From Brachyhypopomus gauderio (lineage: Eukaryota > Chordata > Actinopteri > Gymnotiformes > Hypopomidae), in the NCBI RefSeq assembly GCF_052324685.1, contig NC_135213.1, forward strand, positions 41,846,200 to 41,910,199: 64,000 bases of DNA. The letters run 5' to 3'. The notes under the pieces are model-generated. The model searched no databases. It was not told the DNA's origin and worked only from the letters and a program-made list of their open reading frames with translations. Shown piece after piece: positions 7,451 to 19,776 of this stretch; within the stretch, counting starts at the first letter, position 1; every line of letters starts with the position of its first letter. A program made the position numbers and the translations under genes.

Positions 7451-7854
7451 TGAGTGTCTTGTTGGGCGTGTGGAAAGAGAGAGTGTGCTCTCTTCCTGCT
7501 AGCCAGTTTTAAATATGCTTCTCATGCCATTTGCAACTTTGTGCTGCCAAACTTTAGCAGTCCTAACTGATCCTGAAATAGTCCCAGGAATTGAGTTACA
7601 AATGGCTGCTTCGTCGTTACAATGTGTTGGCATGGAAATGCAGTGGGGTCTCTTGCAGCGTAGAGGATTAACTTGCCTCTCTAATGTGATTTGTGATGAG
7701 ACCTTATGCCACCAGTGGGGAGAGCTCGCACTCACAGGTGCTTCATCCAAAGATCTTCATGCAACATAGCGATGTCTTGTTTCAGGTAAAAGAAAAAGTG
7801 CCACATTCTTTCATGGCCGGTCACTGGTTGCTCCGCCTTGCGCTAAAAGAGGGT

Positions 7855-7926
7855 CTCCCCGTCGGGTAATCGAACCCCGGTCTTCCGCGTGACAGGCGGA
7901 GATACTATCCACTATACTAACGAGGA
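7855..7926 (-). tRNA. tRNA-Asp(GTC), unit 5, C61A, probably impaired
   Basis: T at 7867 on the + strand makes C61 an A on the tRNA strand. The near-universal G53-C61 pair closing the T loop is lost and box B becomes GGTTCGATTAC. Both folding and TFIIIC binding are expected to suffer. Anticodon 7891-7893. Confidence 0.93.
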
Positions 7927-8687
7927 CACGTGCTGTGTCTCGCAGTGATGCTGAGTCAGGTGACGTGCACTTGTCCCCTTGATTTTAAAGTACTCTGAAT
8001 CATTGTGCCTGCAAGGAGGTGGTAAAAAGAACACATTGTGGTGATATTGACTCACTGTTGCCACTTCTCTTTTACCATCGTCAGTTTGTGGACTTATGAT
8101 AGGAAAAACTCAAAGAATCTTGGTGACCTACAGGTTTGATTCATCTGCCTTCCTAGTTAAGTCATGCAAACCATTTGCTGCAAAATTGGCTTTAGCTACA
8201 TTGGCAATTCATTTTGTCTTTGTATTCCAGTGCATTGTACCGAACTGCAATATCCATCTTAGATCAACTGAGATTTTGCATTTCTCTCTTTCCCACATGC
8301 AAGTTCTGAATTTCTTGGCACACATTACTGCTTTGCATCTACTAAAAGCACTCCAGAGAAAGCTTCACTTCATACCTTCATGAGGTAGGTGTCGTTTGTA
8401 CTTGTATTTTGGTGGTATTTTTGTTTTTTTTTTTTTGTGTGCGTTGTTTGTCTACTCTTGGAACATCCTGTGATTGGTTAGGGTAGGATTAGAGTTTAAT
8501 TACGTTGGCCTCAGATTCTGGTTAATTCCAGGCTTCTTGTGCTAACCTTGTTGTTTGTTAGCTGTTGTTGGCAGTAATTAGTTGCTGCAGGTGCACTTGC
8601 CGCCATGCTCCAAGGAGTGAATTGGGGGCGGATACATTTTTTCTCCAGCTTTGTTAGTTCTTCCTCAGCCTCGCTTCTTCTTTCCTA

Positions 8688-8760
8688 GCCTCGTTAGCGC
8701 AGTAGGTAGCGCGTCAGTCTCATAATCTGAAGGTCGTGAGTTCGACCCTCACACGGGGCA
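8688..8760 (+). tRNA. Elongator tRNA-Met(CAT), unit 5
   Basis: Consensus. Anticodon 8721-8723. Confidence 0.98.
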
Positions 8761-9343
8761 GCAGAAGCTTTTTGAAAAGATTGACGAGCCCCCAAAAGAT
8801 GCTCAAACGCTCTTTCCTTATTCACTCGCATGCTGAGCACACCCCCTACCTGAAAATAGTATTGGCACATGACTCTTACAGGTCATCCCTAGTTGATTCA
8901 AGCTGTGCTTTTTCTTTTGTAAATTCGCGTGTACACAGCAAGTTGTGTTGCATCCAATTCAATTCTCTCCACTGACCGTTCAGTCAATACCTTGATGGCG
9001 TCTGTATTGACACCTCTACTGAGACATCAAGCTGCCTCTTTGGAGCATGTTCGCTCCCAGATCAGACTGCAGTGTCGTGGTGCCAACACAGAATAATGGA
9101 CCACGTCGGACACTTTTCACTTTTGATTCTTTTTGATTCACTTTTGATGACACGCTTTTGAATACCTGATCACCTGGAATTGGTACCAGCTTGAAGTTAA
9201 TAGTGAGTAGACTTATGGAGATTCATTTATTTGAATTTTCTTCTCAAGCCATTTGCAACTCAGAAGCAATGACACTTGTGCACTCATCATTGAGCTTGAG
9301 GAAGTCCAAGGAATTGATCTCTATGTTACTCTCGCTCCGCCGA

Positions 9344-9425
9344 GCTGCGATGGCCGAGAGGTTAAGGCGTTGGACTTGAAATCCAATGGGGTTTCCCCGC
9401 GCAGGTTCGACTCCTGCTTGCAGCG
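9344..9425 (+). tRNA. tRNA-Ser(TGA), unit 6
   Basis: Consensus. Anticodon 9377-9379. Confidence 0.98.
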
Positions 9426-9829
9426 TGAGTGTCTTGTTGGGCGTGTGGAAAGAGAGAGTGTGCTCTCTTCCTGCTAGCCAGTTTTAAATATGCTTCTCAT
9501 GCCATTTGCAACTTTGTGCTGCCAAACTTTAGCAGTCCTAACTGATCCTGAAATAGTCCCAGGAATTGAGTTACAAATGGCTGCTTCGTCGTTACAATGT
9601 GTTGGCATGGAAATGCAGTGGGGTCTCTTGCAGCTTAGAGGATTAACTTGCCTCTCTAATGTGATTTGTGATGAGACCTTATGCCACCAGTGGGGAGAGC
9701 TTGCACTCACAGGTGCTTCATCCAAAGATCTTCATGCAACATAGTGATGTCTTGTTTCAGGTAAAAGAAAAAGTGCCACATTCTTTCATGGCCGGTCACT
9801 GGTTGCTCCGCCTTGCGCTAAAAGAGGGT

Positions 9830-9901
9830 CTCCCCGTCGGGGAATCGAACCCCGGTCTTCCGCGTGACAGGCGGAGATACTATCCACTATACTAACGAGG
9901 A
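9830..9901 (-). tRNA. tRNA-Asp(GTC), unit 6
   Basis: Consensus, with an intact G53-C61 pair unlike its neighbours in units 5 and 7. Anticodon 9866-9868 (+ strand). Confidence 0.98.
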
Positions 9902-10662
9902 CACGTGCTGTGTCTCGCAGTGATGCTGAGTCAGGTGACGTGCACTTGTCCCCTTGATTTTAAAGTACTCTGAATCATTGTGCCTGCAAGGAGGTGGTAA
10001 AAAGAACACATTGTGGTGATATTGACTCACTGTTGCCACTCCTCTTTTACCATCGTCAGTTTGTGGACTTATGATAGGAAAAACTCAAAGAATCTTGGTG
10101 ACCTACAGGTTTGATTCATCTGCCTTCCTAGTTAAGTCATGCGAACCATTTGCTGCAAAATTGGCTTTAGCTACATTGGCAATTCATTTTGTCTTCGTAT
10201 TCCAGTGCATTGTACCGAACTGCAATATCCATCTTAGATCAACTGAGATTTTGCATTTCTCTCTTTCCCACATGCAAGTTCTGAATTTCTTGGCACACAT
10301 TACTGCTTTGCATCTACTAAAAGCACTCCAGAGAAAGCTTCACTTCATACCTTCATGAGGTAGCTGTCGTTTGTACTTGTATTTTGGTGGTATTTTTGTT
10401 TTTTTTTGTTTGTGTGCGTTGTTTGTCTACTCTTGGAACATCCTGTGATTGGTTAGGGTAGGATTAGAGTTTAATTACGTTGGCCTCAGATTCTGGTTAA
10501 TTCCAGGCTTCTTGTGCTAACCTTGTTGTTTGTTAGCTGTTGTTGGCAGTAATTAGTTGCTGCAGGTGCACTTGCCGCCATGCTCCAAGGAGTGAATTGG
10601 GGGCGGATACATTTTTTCTCCAGCTTTGTTAGTTCTTCCTCAGCCTCGCTTCTTCTTTCCTA

Positions 10663-10735
10663 GCCTCGTTAGCGCAGTAGGTAGCGCGTCAGTCTCATAA
10701 TCTGAAGGTCGTGAGTTCGACCCTCACACGGGGCA
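10663..10735 (+). tRNA. Elongator tRNA-Met(CAT), unit 6
   Basis: Consensus. Anticodon 10696-10698. Confidence 0.98.
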
Positions 10736-11318
10736 GCAGAAGCTTTTTGAAAAGATTGACGAGCCCCCAAAAGATGCTCAAACGCTCTTTCCTTATTCAC
10801 TCGCATGCTGAGCACACCCCCTACCTGAAAATAGTATTGGCACATGACTCTTACAGGTCATCCCTAGTTGATTCAAGCTGTGCTTTTTCTTTTGTAAATT
10901 CGCGTGTACACAGCAAGTTGTGTTGCATCCAATTCAATTCTCTCCACTGACCGTTCAGTCAATACCTTGTTGGCGTCTGTATTGACACCTCTACTGAGAC
11001 ATCAAGCTGCCTCTTTGGAGCATGTTCGCTCCCAGATCAAACTGCAGTGTCGTGGTGCCAACACAGAATAATGGACCACGTCGGACACTTTTCACTTTTG
11101 ATTCTTTTTGATTCACTTTTGATGACACGCTTTTGAATACCTGATCACTTGGAATTGGTACCAGCTTGAAGTTAATAGTGAGTAGACTTATGGAGATTCA
11201 TTTATTTGAATTTTCTTCTCAAGCCATTTGCAACTCAGAAGCAATGACACTTGTGCACTCATCATTGAGCTTGAGGAAGTCCAAGGAATTGATCTCTATG
11301 TTACTCTCGCTCCGCCGA

Positions 11319-11400
11319 GCTGCGATGGCCGAGAGGTTAAGGCGTTGGACTTGAAATCCAATGGGGTTTCCCTGCGCAGGTTCGACTCCTGCTTGCAGCG
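11319..11400 (+). tRNA. tRNA-Ser(TGA), unit 7, variable-arm variant
   Basis: Same G-U variable-arm change as unit 5, at 11373. Anticodon 11352-11354. Confidence 0.97.
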
Positions 11401-11804
11401 TGAGTGTCTTGTTGGGCGTGTGGAAAGAGAGAGTGTGCTCTCTTCCTGCTAGCCAGTTTTAAATATGCTTCTCATGCCATTTGCAACTTTGTGCTGCCAA
11501 ACTTTAGCAGTCCTAACTGATCCTGAAATAGTCCCAGGAATTGAGTTACAAATGGCTGCTTCGTCGTTACAATGTGTTGGCATGGAAATGCAGTGGGGTC
11601 TCTTGCAGCGTAGAGGATTAACTTGCCTCTCTAATGTGATTTGTGATGAGACCTTATGCCACCAGTGGGGAGAGCTCGCACTCACAGGTGCTTCATCCAA
11701 AGATCTTCATGCAACATAGCGATGTCTTGTTTCAGGTAAAAGAAAAAGTGCCACATTCTTTCATGGCCGGTCACTGGTTGCTCCGCCTTGCGCTAAAAGA
11801 GGGT

Positions 11805-11876
11805 CTCCCCGTCGGGTAATCGAACCCCGGTCTTCCGCGTGACAGGCGGAGATACTATCCACTATACTAACGAGGA
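11805..11876 (-). tRNA. tRNA-Asp(GTC), unit 7, C61A, probably impaired
   Basis: T at 11817 breaks G53-C61 and box B as in unit 5. Anticodon 11841-11843. Confidence 0.93.
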
Positions 11877-12637
11877 CACGTGCTGTGTCTCGCAGTGATG
11901 CTGAGTCAGGTGACGTGCACTTGTCCCCTTGATTTTAAAGTACTCTGAATCATTGTGCCTGCAAGGAGGTGGTAAAAAGAACACATTGTGGTGATATTGA
12001 CTCACTGTTGCCACTTCTCTTTTACCATCGTCAGTTTGTGGACTTATGATAGGAAAAACTCAAAGAATCTTGGTGACCTACAGGTTTGATTCATCTGCCT
12101 TCCTAGTTAAGTCATGCAAACCATTTGCTGCAAAATTGGCTTTAGCTACATTGGCAATTCATTTTGTCTTTGTATTCCAGTGCATTGTACCGAACTGCAA
12201 TATCCATCTTAGATCAACTGAGATTTTGCATTTCTCTCTTTCCCACATGCAAGTTCTGAATTTCTTGGCACACATTACTGCTTTGCATCTACTAAAAGCA
12301 CTCCAGAGAAAGCTTCACTTCATACCTTCATGAGGTAGGTGTCGTTTGTACTTGTATTTTGGTGGTATTTTTGTTTTTTTTTTTTTGTGTGCGTTGTTTG
12401 TCTACTCTTGGAACATCCTGTGATTGGTTAGGGTAGGATTAGAGTTTAATTACGTTGGCCTCAGATTCTGGTTAATTCCAGGCTTCTTGTGCTAACCTTG
12501 TTGTTTGTTAGCTGTTGTTGGCAGTAATTAGTTGCTGCAGGTGCACTTGCCGCCATGCTCCAAGGAGTGAATTGGGGGCGGATACATTTTTTCTCCAGCT
12601 TTGTTAGTTCTTCCTCAGCCTCGCTTCTTCTTTCCTA

Positions 12638-12710
12638 GCCTCGTTAGCGCAGTAGGTAGCGCGTCAGTCTCATAATCTGAAGGTCGTGAGTTCGACCCTC
12701 ACACGGGGCA
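12638..12710 (+). tRNA. Elongator tRNA-Met(CAT), unit 7
   Basis: Consensus. Anticodon 12671-12673. Confidence 0.98.
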
Positions 12711-13293
12711 GCAGAAGCTTTTTGAAAAGATTGACGAGCCCCCAAAAGATGCTCAAACGCTCTTTCCTTATTCACTCGCATGCTGAGCACACCCCCTACC
12801 TGAAAATAGTATTGGCACATGACTCTTACAGGTCATCCCTAGTTGATTCAAGCTGTGCTTTTTCTTTTGTAAATTCGCGTGTACACAGCAAGTTGTGTTG
12901 CATCCAATTCAATTCTCTCCACTGACCGTTCAGTCAATACCTTGTTGGCGTCTGTATTGACACCTCTACTGAGACATCAAGCTGCCTCTTTGGAGCATGT
13001 TCGCTCCCAGATCAAACTGCAGTGTCGTGGTGCCAACACAGAATAATGGACCACGTCGGACACTTTTCACTTTTGATTCTTTTTGATTCACTTTTGATGA
13101 CACGCTTTTGAATACCTGATCACTTGGAATTGGTACCAGCTTGAAGTTAATAGTGAGTAGACTTATGGAGATTCATTTATTTGAATTTTCTTCTCAAGCC
13201 ATTTGCAACTCAGAAGCAATGACACTTGTGCACTCATCATTGAGCTTGAGGAAGTCCAAGGAATTGATCTCTATGTTACTCTCGCTCCGCCGA

Positions 13294-13375
13294 GCTGCGA
13301 TGGCCGAGAGGTTAAGGCGTTGGACTTGAAATCCAATGGGGTTTCCCTGCGCAGGTTCGACTCCTGCTTGCAGCG
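13294..13375 (+). tRNA. tRNA-Ser(TGA), unit 8, variable-arm variant
   Basis: Variable-arm G-U at 13348. Anticodon 13327-13329. Confidence 0.97.
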
Positions 13376-13779
13376 TGAGTGTCTTGTTGGGCGTGTGGAA
13401 AGAGAGAGTGTGCTCTCTTCCTGCTAGCCAGTTTTAAATATGCTTCTCATGCCATTTGCAACTTTGTGCTGCCAAACTTTAGCAGTCCTAACTGATCCTG
13501 AAATAGTCCCAGGAATTGAGTTACAAATGGCTGCTTCGTCGTTACAATGTGTTGGCATGGAAATGCAGTGGGGTCTCTTGCAGCGTAGAGGATTAACTTG
13601 CCTCTCTAATGTGATTTGTGATGAGACCTTATGCCACCAGTGGGGAGAGCTCGCACTCACAGGTGCTTCATCCAAAGATCTTCATGCAACATAGCGATGT
13701 CTTGTTTCAGGTAAAAGAAAAAGTGCCACATTCTTTCATGGCCGGTCACTGGTTGCTCCGCCTTGCGCTAAAAGAGGGT

Positions 13780-13851
13780 CTCCCCGTCGGGTAATCGAAC
13801 CCCGGTCTTCCGCGTGACAGGCGGAGATACTATCCACTATACTAACGAGGA
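13780..13851 (-). tRNA. tRNA-Asp(GTC), unit 8, C61A, probably impaired
   Basis: T at 13792 breaks G53-C61. Third and last copy with this change. Anticodon 13816-13818. Confidence 0.93.
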
Positions 13852-14612
13852 CACGTGCTGTGTCTCGCAGTGATGCTGAGTCAGGTGACGTGCACTTGTC
13901 CCCTTGATTTTAAAGTACTCTGAATCATTGTGCCTGCAAGGAGGTGGTAAAAAGAACACATTGTGGTGATATTGACTCACTGTTGCCACTTCTCTTTTAC
14001 CATCGTCAGTTTGTGGACTTATGATAGGAAAAACTCAAAGAATCTTGGTGACCTACAGGTTTGATTCATCTGCCTTCCTAGTTAAGTCATGCAAACCATT
14101 TGCTGCAAAATTGGCTTTAGCTACATTGGCAATTCATTTTGTCTTTGTATTCCAGTGCATTGTACCGAACTGCAATATCCATCTTAGATCAACTGAGATT
14201 TTGCATTTCTCTCTTTCCCACATGCAAGTTCTGAATTTCTTGGCACACATTACTGCTTTGCATCTACTAAAAGCACTCCAGAGAAAGCTTCACTTCATAC
14301 CTTCATGAGGTAGGTGTCGTTTGTACTTGTATTTTGGTGGTATTTTTGTTTTTTTTTTTTTGTGTGCGTTGTTTGTCTACTCTTGGAACATCCTGTGATT
14401 GGTTAGGGTAGGATTAGAGTTTAATTACGTTGGCCTCAGATTCTGGTTAATTCCAGGCTTCTTGTGCTAACCTTGTTGTTTGTTAGCTGTTGTTGGCAGT
14501 AATTAGTTGCTGCAGGTGCACTTGCCGCCATGCTCCAAGGAGTGAATTGGGGGCGGATACATTTTTTCTCCAGCTTTGTTAGTTCTTCCTCAGCCTCGCT
14601 TCTTCTTTCCTA

Positions 14613-14685
14613 GCCTCGTTAGCGCAGTAGGTAGCGCGTCAGTCTCATAATCTGAAGGTCGTGAGTTCGACCCTCACACGGGGCA
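14613..14685 (+). tRNA. Elongator tRNA-Met(CAT), unit 8
   Basis: Consensus. Anticodon 14646-14648. Confidence 0.98.
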
Positions 14686-15268
14686 GCAGAAGCTTTTTGA
14701 AAAGATTGACGAGCCCCCAAAAGATGCTCAAACGCTCTTTCCTTATTCACTCGCATGCTGAGCACACCCCCTACCTGAAAATAGTATTGGCACATGACTC
14801 TTACAGGTCATCCCTAGTTGATTCAAGCTGTGCTTTTTCTTTTGTAAATTCGCGTGTACACAGCAAGTTGTGTTGCATCCAATTCAATTCTCTCCACTGA
14901 CCGTTCAGTCAATACCTTGATGGCGTCTGTATTGACACCTCTACTGAGACATCAAGCTGCCTCTTTGGAGCATGTTCGCTCCCAGATCAAACTGCAGTGT
15001 CGTGGTGCCAACACAGAATAATGGACCACGTCGGACACTTTTCACTTTTGATTCTTTTTGATTCACTTTTGATGACACGCTTTTGAATACCTGATCACCT
15101 GGAATTGGTACCAGCTTGAAGTTAATAGTGAGTAGACTTATGGAGATTCATTTATTTGAATTTTCTTCTCAAGCCATTTGCAACTCAGAAGCAATGACAC
15201 TTGTGCACTCATCATTGAGCTTGAGTAAGTCCAAGGAATTGATCTCTATGTTACTCTCGCTCCGCCGA

Positions 15269-15350
15269 GCTGCGATGGCTGAGAGGTTAAGGCGTTGGAC
15301 TTGAAATCCAATGGGGTTTCCCCGCGCAGGTTCGACTCCTGCTTGCAGCG
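15269..15350 (+). tRNA. tRNA-Ser(TGA), unit 9, D-stem C12T
   Basis: T at 15280 makes a U-G wobble with G23 in the D stem. Tolerable. Shared with units 12 and 15. Anticodon 15302-15304. Confidence 0.97.
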
Positions 15351-15754
15351 TGAGTGTCTTGTTGGGCGTGTGGAAAGAGAGAGTGTGCTCTCTTCCTGCT
15401 AGCCAGTTTTAAATATGCTTCTCATGCCATTTGCAACTTTGTGCTGCCAAACTTTAGCAGTCCTAACTGATCCTGAAATAGTCCCAGGAATTGAGTTACA
15501 AATGGCTGCTTCGTCGTTACAATGTGTTGGCATGGAAATGCAGTGGGGTCTCTTGCAGCGTAGAGGATTAACTTGCCTCTCTAATGTGATTTGTGATGAG
15601 ACCTTATGCCACCAGTGGGGAGAGCTTGCACTCACAGGTGCTTCATCCAAAGATCTTCATGCAACATAGCGATGTCTTGTTTCAGGTAAAAGAAAAAGTG
15701 CCACATTCTTTCATGGCCGGTCACTGGTTGCTCCGCCTTGCGCTAAAAGAGGGT

Positions 15755-15826
15755 CTCCCCGTCGGGGAATCGAACCCCGGTCTTCCGCGTGACAGGCGGA
15801 GATACTATCCACTATACTAACGAGGA
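15755..15826 (-). tRNA. tRNA-Asp(GTC), unit 9
   Basis: Consensus. Anticodon 15791-15793 (+ strand). Confidence 0.98.
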
Positions 15827-16588
15827 CACGTGCTGTGTCTCGCAGTGATGCTGAGTCAGGTGACGTGCACTTGTCCCCTTGATTTTAAAGTACTCTGAAT
15901 CATTGTGCCTGCAAGGAGGTGGTAAAAAGAACACATTGTGGTGATATTGACTCACTGTTGCCACTCCTCTTTTACCATCGTCAGTTTGTGGACTTATGAT
16001 AGGAAAAACTCAAAGAATCTTGGTGACCTACAGGTTTGATTCATCTGCCTTCCTAGTTAAGTCATGCGAACCATTTGCTGCAAAATTGGCTTTAGCTACA
16101 TTGGCAATTCATTTTGTCTTCGTATTCCAGTGCATTGTACCGAACTGCAATATCCATCTTAGATCAACTGAGATTTTGCATTTCTCTCTTTCCCACATGC
16201 AAGTTCTGAATTTCTTGGCACACATTACTGCTTTGCATCTACTAAAAGCACTCCAGAGAAAGCTTCACTTCATACCTTCATGAGGTAGCTGTCGTTTGTA
16301 CTTGTATTTTGGTGGTATTTTTGTTTTTTTTTTGTTTGTGTGCGTTGTTTGTCTACTCTTGGAACATCCTGTGATTGGTTAGGGTAGGATTAGAGTTTAA
16401 TTACGTTGGCCTCAGATTCTGGTTAATTCCAGGCTTCTTGTGCTAACCTTGTTGTTTGTTAGCTGTTGTTGGCAGTAATTAGTTGCTGCAGGTGCACTTG
16501 CCGCCATGCTCCAAGGAGTGAATTGGGGGCGGATACATTTTTTCTCCAGCTTTGTTAGTTCTTCCTCAGCCTCGCTTCTTCTTTCCTA

Positions 16589-16661
16589 GCCTCGTTAGCG
16601 CAGTAGGTAGCGCGTCAGTCTCATAATCTGAAGGTCGTGAGTTCGACCCTCACACGGGGCA
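16589..16661 (+). tRNA. Elongator tRNA-Met(CAT), unit 9
   Basis: Consensus. Anticodon 16622-16624. Confidence 0.98.
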
Positions 16662-17244
16662 GCAGAAGCTTTTTGAAAAGATTGACGAGCCCCCAAAAGA
16701 TGCTCAAACGCTCTTTCCTTATTCACTCGCATGCTGAGCACACCCCCTACCTGAAAATAGTATTGGCACATGACTCTTACAGGTCATCCCTAGTTGATTC
16801 AAGCTGTGCTTTTTCTTTTGTAAATTCGCGTGTACACAGCAAGTTGTGTTGCATCCAATTCAATTCTCTCCACTGACCGTTCAGTCAATACCTTGATGGC
16901 GTCTGTATTGACACCTCTACTGAGACATCAAGCTGCCTCTTTGGAGCATGTTCGCTCCCAGATCAAACTGCAGTGTCGTGGTGCCAACACAGAATAATGG
17001 ACCACGTCGGACACTTTTCACTTTTGATTCTTTTTGATTCACTTTTGATGACACGCTTTTGAATACCTGATCACCTGGAATTGGTACCAGCTTGAAGTTA
17101 ATAGTGAGTAGACTTATGGAGATTCATTTATTTGAATTTTCTTCTCAAGCCATTTGCAACTCAGAAGCAATGACACTTGTGCACTCATCATTGAGCTTGA
17201 GTAAGTCCAAGGAATTGATCTCTATGTTACTCTCGCTCCGCCGA

Positions 17245-17326
17245 GCTGCGATGGCCGAGAGGTTAAGGCGTTGGACTTGAAATCCAATGGGGTTTCCCCG
17301 CGCAGGTTCGACTCCTGCTTGCAGCG
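17245..17326 (+). tRNA. tRNA-Ser(TGA), unit 10
   Basis: Consensus. Anticodon 17278-17280. Confidence 0.98.
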
Positions 17327-17730
17327 TGAGTGTCTTGTTGGGCGTGTGGAAAGAGAGAGTGTGCTCTCTTCCTGCTAGCCAGTTTTAAATATGCTTCTCA
17401 TGCCATTTGCAACTTTGTGCTGCCAAACTTTAGCAGTCCTAACTGATCCTGAAATAGTCCCAGGAATTGAGTTACAAATGGCTGCTTCGTCGTTACAATG
17501 TGTTGGCATGGAAATGCAGTGGGGTCTCTTGCAGCGTAGAGGATTAACTTGCCTCTCTAATGTGATTTGTGATGAGACCTTATGCCACCAGTGGGGAGAG
17601 CTTGCACTCACAGGTGCTTCATCCAAAGATCTTCATGCAACATAGCGATGTCTTGTTTCAGGTAAAAGAAAAAGTGCCACATTCTTTCATGGCCGGTCAC
17701 TGGTTGCTCCGCCTTGCGCTAAAAGAGGGT

Positions 17731-17802
17731 CTCCCCGTCGGGGAATCGAACCCCGGTCTTCCGCGTGACAGGCGGAGATACTATCCACTATACTAACGAG
17801 GA
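17731..17802 (-). tRNA. tRNA-Asp(GTC), unit 10
   Basis: Consensus. Anticodon 17767-17769 (+ strand). Confidence 0.98.
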
Positions 17803-18564
17803 CACGTGCTGTGTCTCGCAGTGATGCTGAGTCAGGTGACGTGCACTTGTCCCCTTGATTTTAAAGTACTCTGAATCATTGTGCCTGCAAGGAGGTGGTA
17901 AAAAGAACACATTGTGGTGATATTGACTCACTGTTGCCACTCCTCTTTTACCATCGTCAGTTTGTGGACTTATGATAGGAAAAACTCAAAGAATCTTGGT
18001 GACCTACAGGTTTGATTCATCTGCCTTCCTAGTTAAGTCATGCGAACCATTTGCTGCAAAATTGGCTTTAGCTACATTGGCAATTCATTTTGTCTTCGTA
18101 TTCCAGTGCATTGTACCGAACTGCAATATCCATCTTAGATCAACTGAGATTTTGCATTTCTCTCTTTCCCACATGCAAGTTCTGAATTTCTTGGCACACA
18201 TTACTGCTTTGCATCTACTAAAAGCACTCCAGAGAAAGCTTCACTTCATACCTTCATGAGGTAGCTGTCGTTTGTACTTGTATTTTGGTGGTATTTTTGT
18301 TTTTTTTTTGTTTGTGTGCGTTGTTTGTCTACTCTTGGAACATCCTGTGATTGGTTAGGGTAGGATTAGAGTTTAATTACGTTGGCCTCAGATTCTGGTT
18401 AATTCCAGGCTTCTTGTGCTAACCTTGTTGTTTGTTAGCTGTTGTTGGCAGTAATTAGTTGCTGCAGGTGCACTTGCCGCCATGCTCCAAGGAGTGAATT
18501 GGGGGCGGATACATTTTTTCTCCAGCTTTGTTAGTTCTTCCTCAGCCTCGCTTCTTCTTTCCTA

Positions 18565-18637
18565 GCCTCGTTAGCGCAGTAGGTAGCGCGTCAGTCTCAT
18601 AATCTGAAGGTCGTGAGTTCGACCCTCACACGGGGCA
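18565..18637 (+). tRNA. Elongator tRNA-Met(CAT), unit 10
   Basis: Consensus. Anticodon 18598-18600. Confidence 0.98.
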
Positions 18638-19220
18638 GCAGAAGCTTTTTGAAAAGATTGACGAGCCCCCAAAAGATGCTCAAACGCTCTTTCCTTATTC
18701 ACTCGCATGCTGAGCACACCCCCTACCTGAAAATAGTATTGGCACATGACTCTTACAGGTCATCCCTAGTTGATTCAAGCTGTGCTTTTTCTTTTGTAAA
18801 TTCGCGTGTACACAGCAAGTTGTGTTGCATCCAATTCAATTCTCTCCACTGACCGTTCAGTCAATACCTTGATGGCGTCTGTATTGACACCTCTACTGAG
18901 ACATCAAGCTGCCTCTTTGGAGCATGTTCGCTCCCAGATCAAACTGCAGTGTCGTGGTGCCAACACAGAATAATGGACCACGTCGGACACTTTTCACTTT
19001 TGATTCTTTTTGATTCACTTTTGATGACACGCTTTTGAATACCTGATCACCTGGAATTGGTACCAGCTTGAAGTTAATAGTGAGTAGACTTATGGAGATT
19101 CATTTATTTGAATTTTCTTCTCAAGCCATTTGCAACTCAGAAGCAATGACACTTGTGCACTCATCATTGAGCTTGAGGAAGTCCAAGGAATTGATCTCTA
19201 TGTTACTCTCGCTCCGCCGA

Positions 19221-19302
19221 GCTGCGATGGCCGAGAGGTTAAGGCGTTGGACTTGAAATCCAATGGGGTTTCCCCGCGCAGGTTCGACTCCTGCTTGCAG
19301 CG
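19221..19302 (+). tRNA. tRNA-Ser(TGA), unit 11
   Basis: Consensus gene with a 2-bp shorter trailer. The hairpin stem (19327-19333 with 19338-19344) is kept with a 4-base loop. Anticodon 19254-19256. Confidence 0.98.
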
Positions 19303-19704
19303 TGAGTGTCTTGTTGGGCGTGTGGAAAGAGAGTGTGCTCTCTTCCTGCTAGCCAGTTTTAAATATGCTTCTCATGCCATTTGCAACTTTGTGCTGCCAA
19401 ACTTTAGCAGTCCTAACTGATCCTGAAATAGTCCCAGGAATTGAGTTACAAATGGCTGCTTCGTCGTTACAATGTGTTGGCATGGAAATGCAGTGGGGTC
19501 TCTTGCAGCTTAGAGGATTAACTTGCCTCTCTAATGTGATTTGTGATGAGACCTTATGCCACCAGTGGGGAGAGCTTGCACTCACAGGTGCTTCATCCAA
19601 AGATCTTCATGCAACATAGTGATGTCTTGTTTCAGGTAAAAGAAAAAGTGCCACATTCTTTCATGGCCGGTCACTGGTTGCTCCGCCTTGCGCTAAAAGA
19701 GGGT

Positions 19705-19776
19705 CTCCCCGTCGGGGAATCGAACCCCGGTCTTCCGCGTGACAGGCGGAGATACTATCCACTATACTAACGAGGA
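19705..19776 (-). tRNA. tRNA-Asp(GTC), unit 11
   Basis: Consensus. Anticodon 19741-19743 (+ strand). Confidence 0.98.

Larger units (their letters stand above)
7369..9343. repeat. Unit 5 (1975 bp), type X
   Basis: Shares with units 7 and 8 the Ser variable-arm change, the Asp C61A change, ACTTCTC in the Asp-Met spacer and a 13-T run lacking the following GTTT. Confidence 0.97.
9344..11318. repeat. Unit 6 (1975 bp), type Y
   Basis: Nine-base T-run. Lacks all type X markers and instead has CTTAGAGG and TAGTGATG like units 2, 11 and 14, although it sits between type X units 5 and 7. Confidence 0.97.
11319..13293. repeat. Unit 7 (1975 bp), type X
   Basis: Apparently the same sequence as unit 5. 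The spacers leading into units 5, 7 and 8 share CCTTGTTGG and CACTTGG. Confidence 0.97.
13294..15268. repeat. Unit 8 (1975 bp), type X
   Basis: Third type X unit. The spacer after its Met reverts to CTTGATGG and CACCTGG, so the type X tract ends between about 14700 and 14920. Confidence 0.97.
15269..17244. repeat. Unit 9 (1976 bp)
   Basis: Ten-base T-run. Very like unit 10 except for the Ser D-stem base. Confidence 0.97.
17245..19220. repeat. Unit 10 (1976 bp)
   Basis: Ten-base T-run. No private change seen. Confidence 0.97.
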
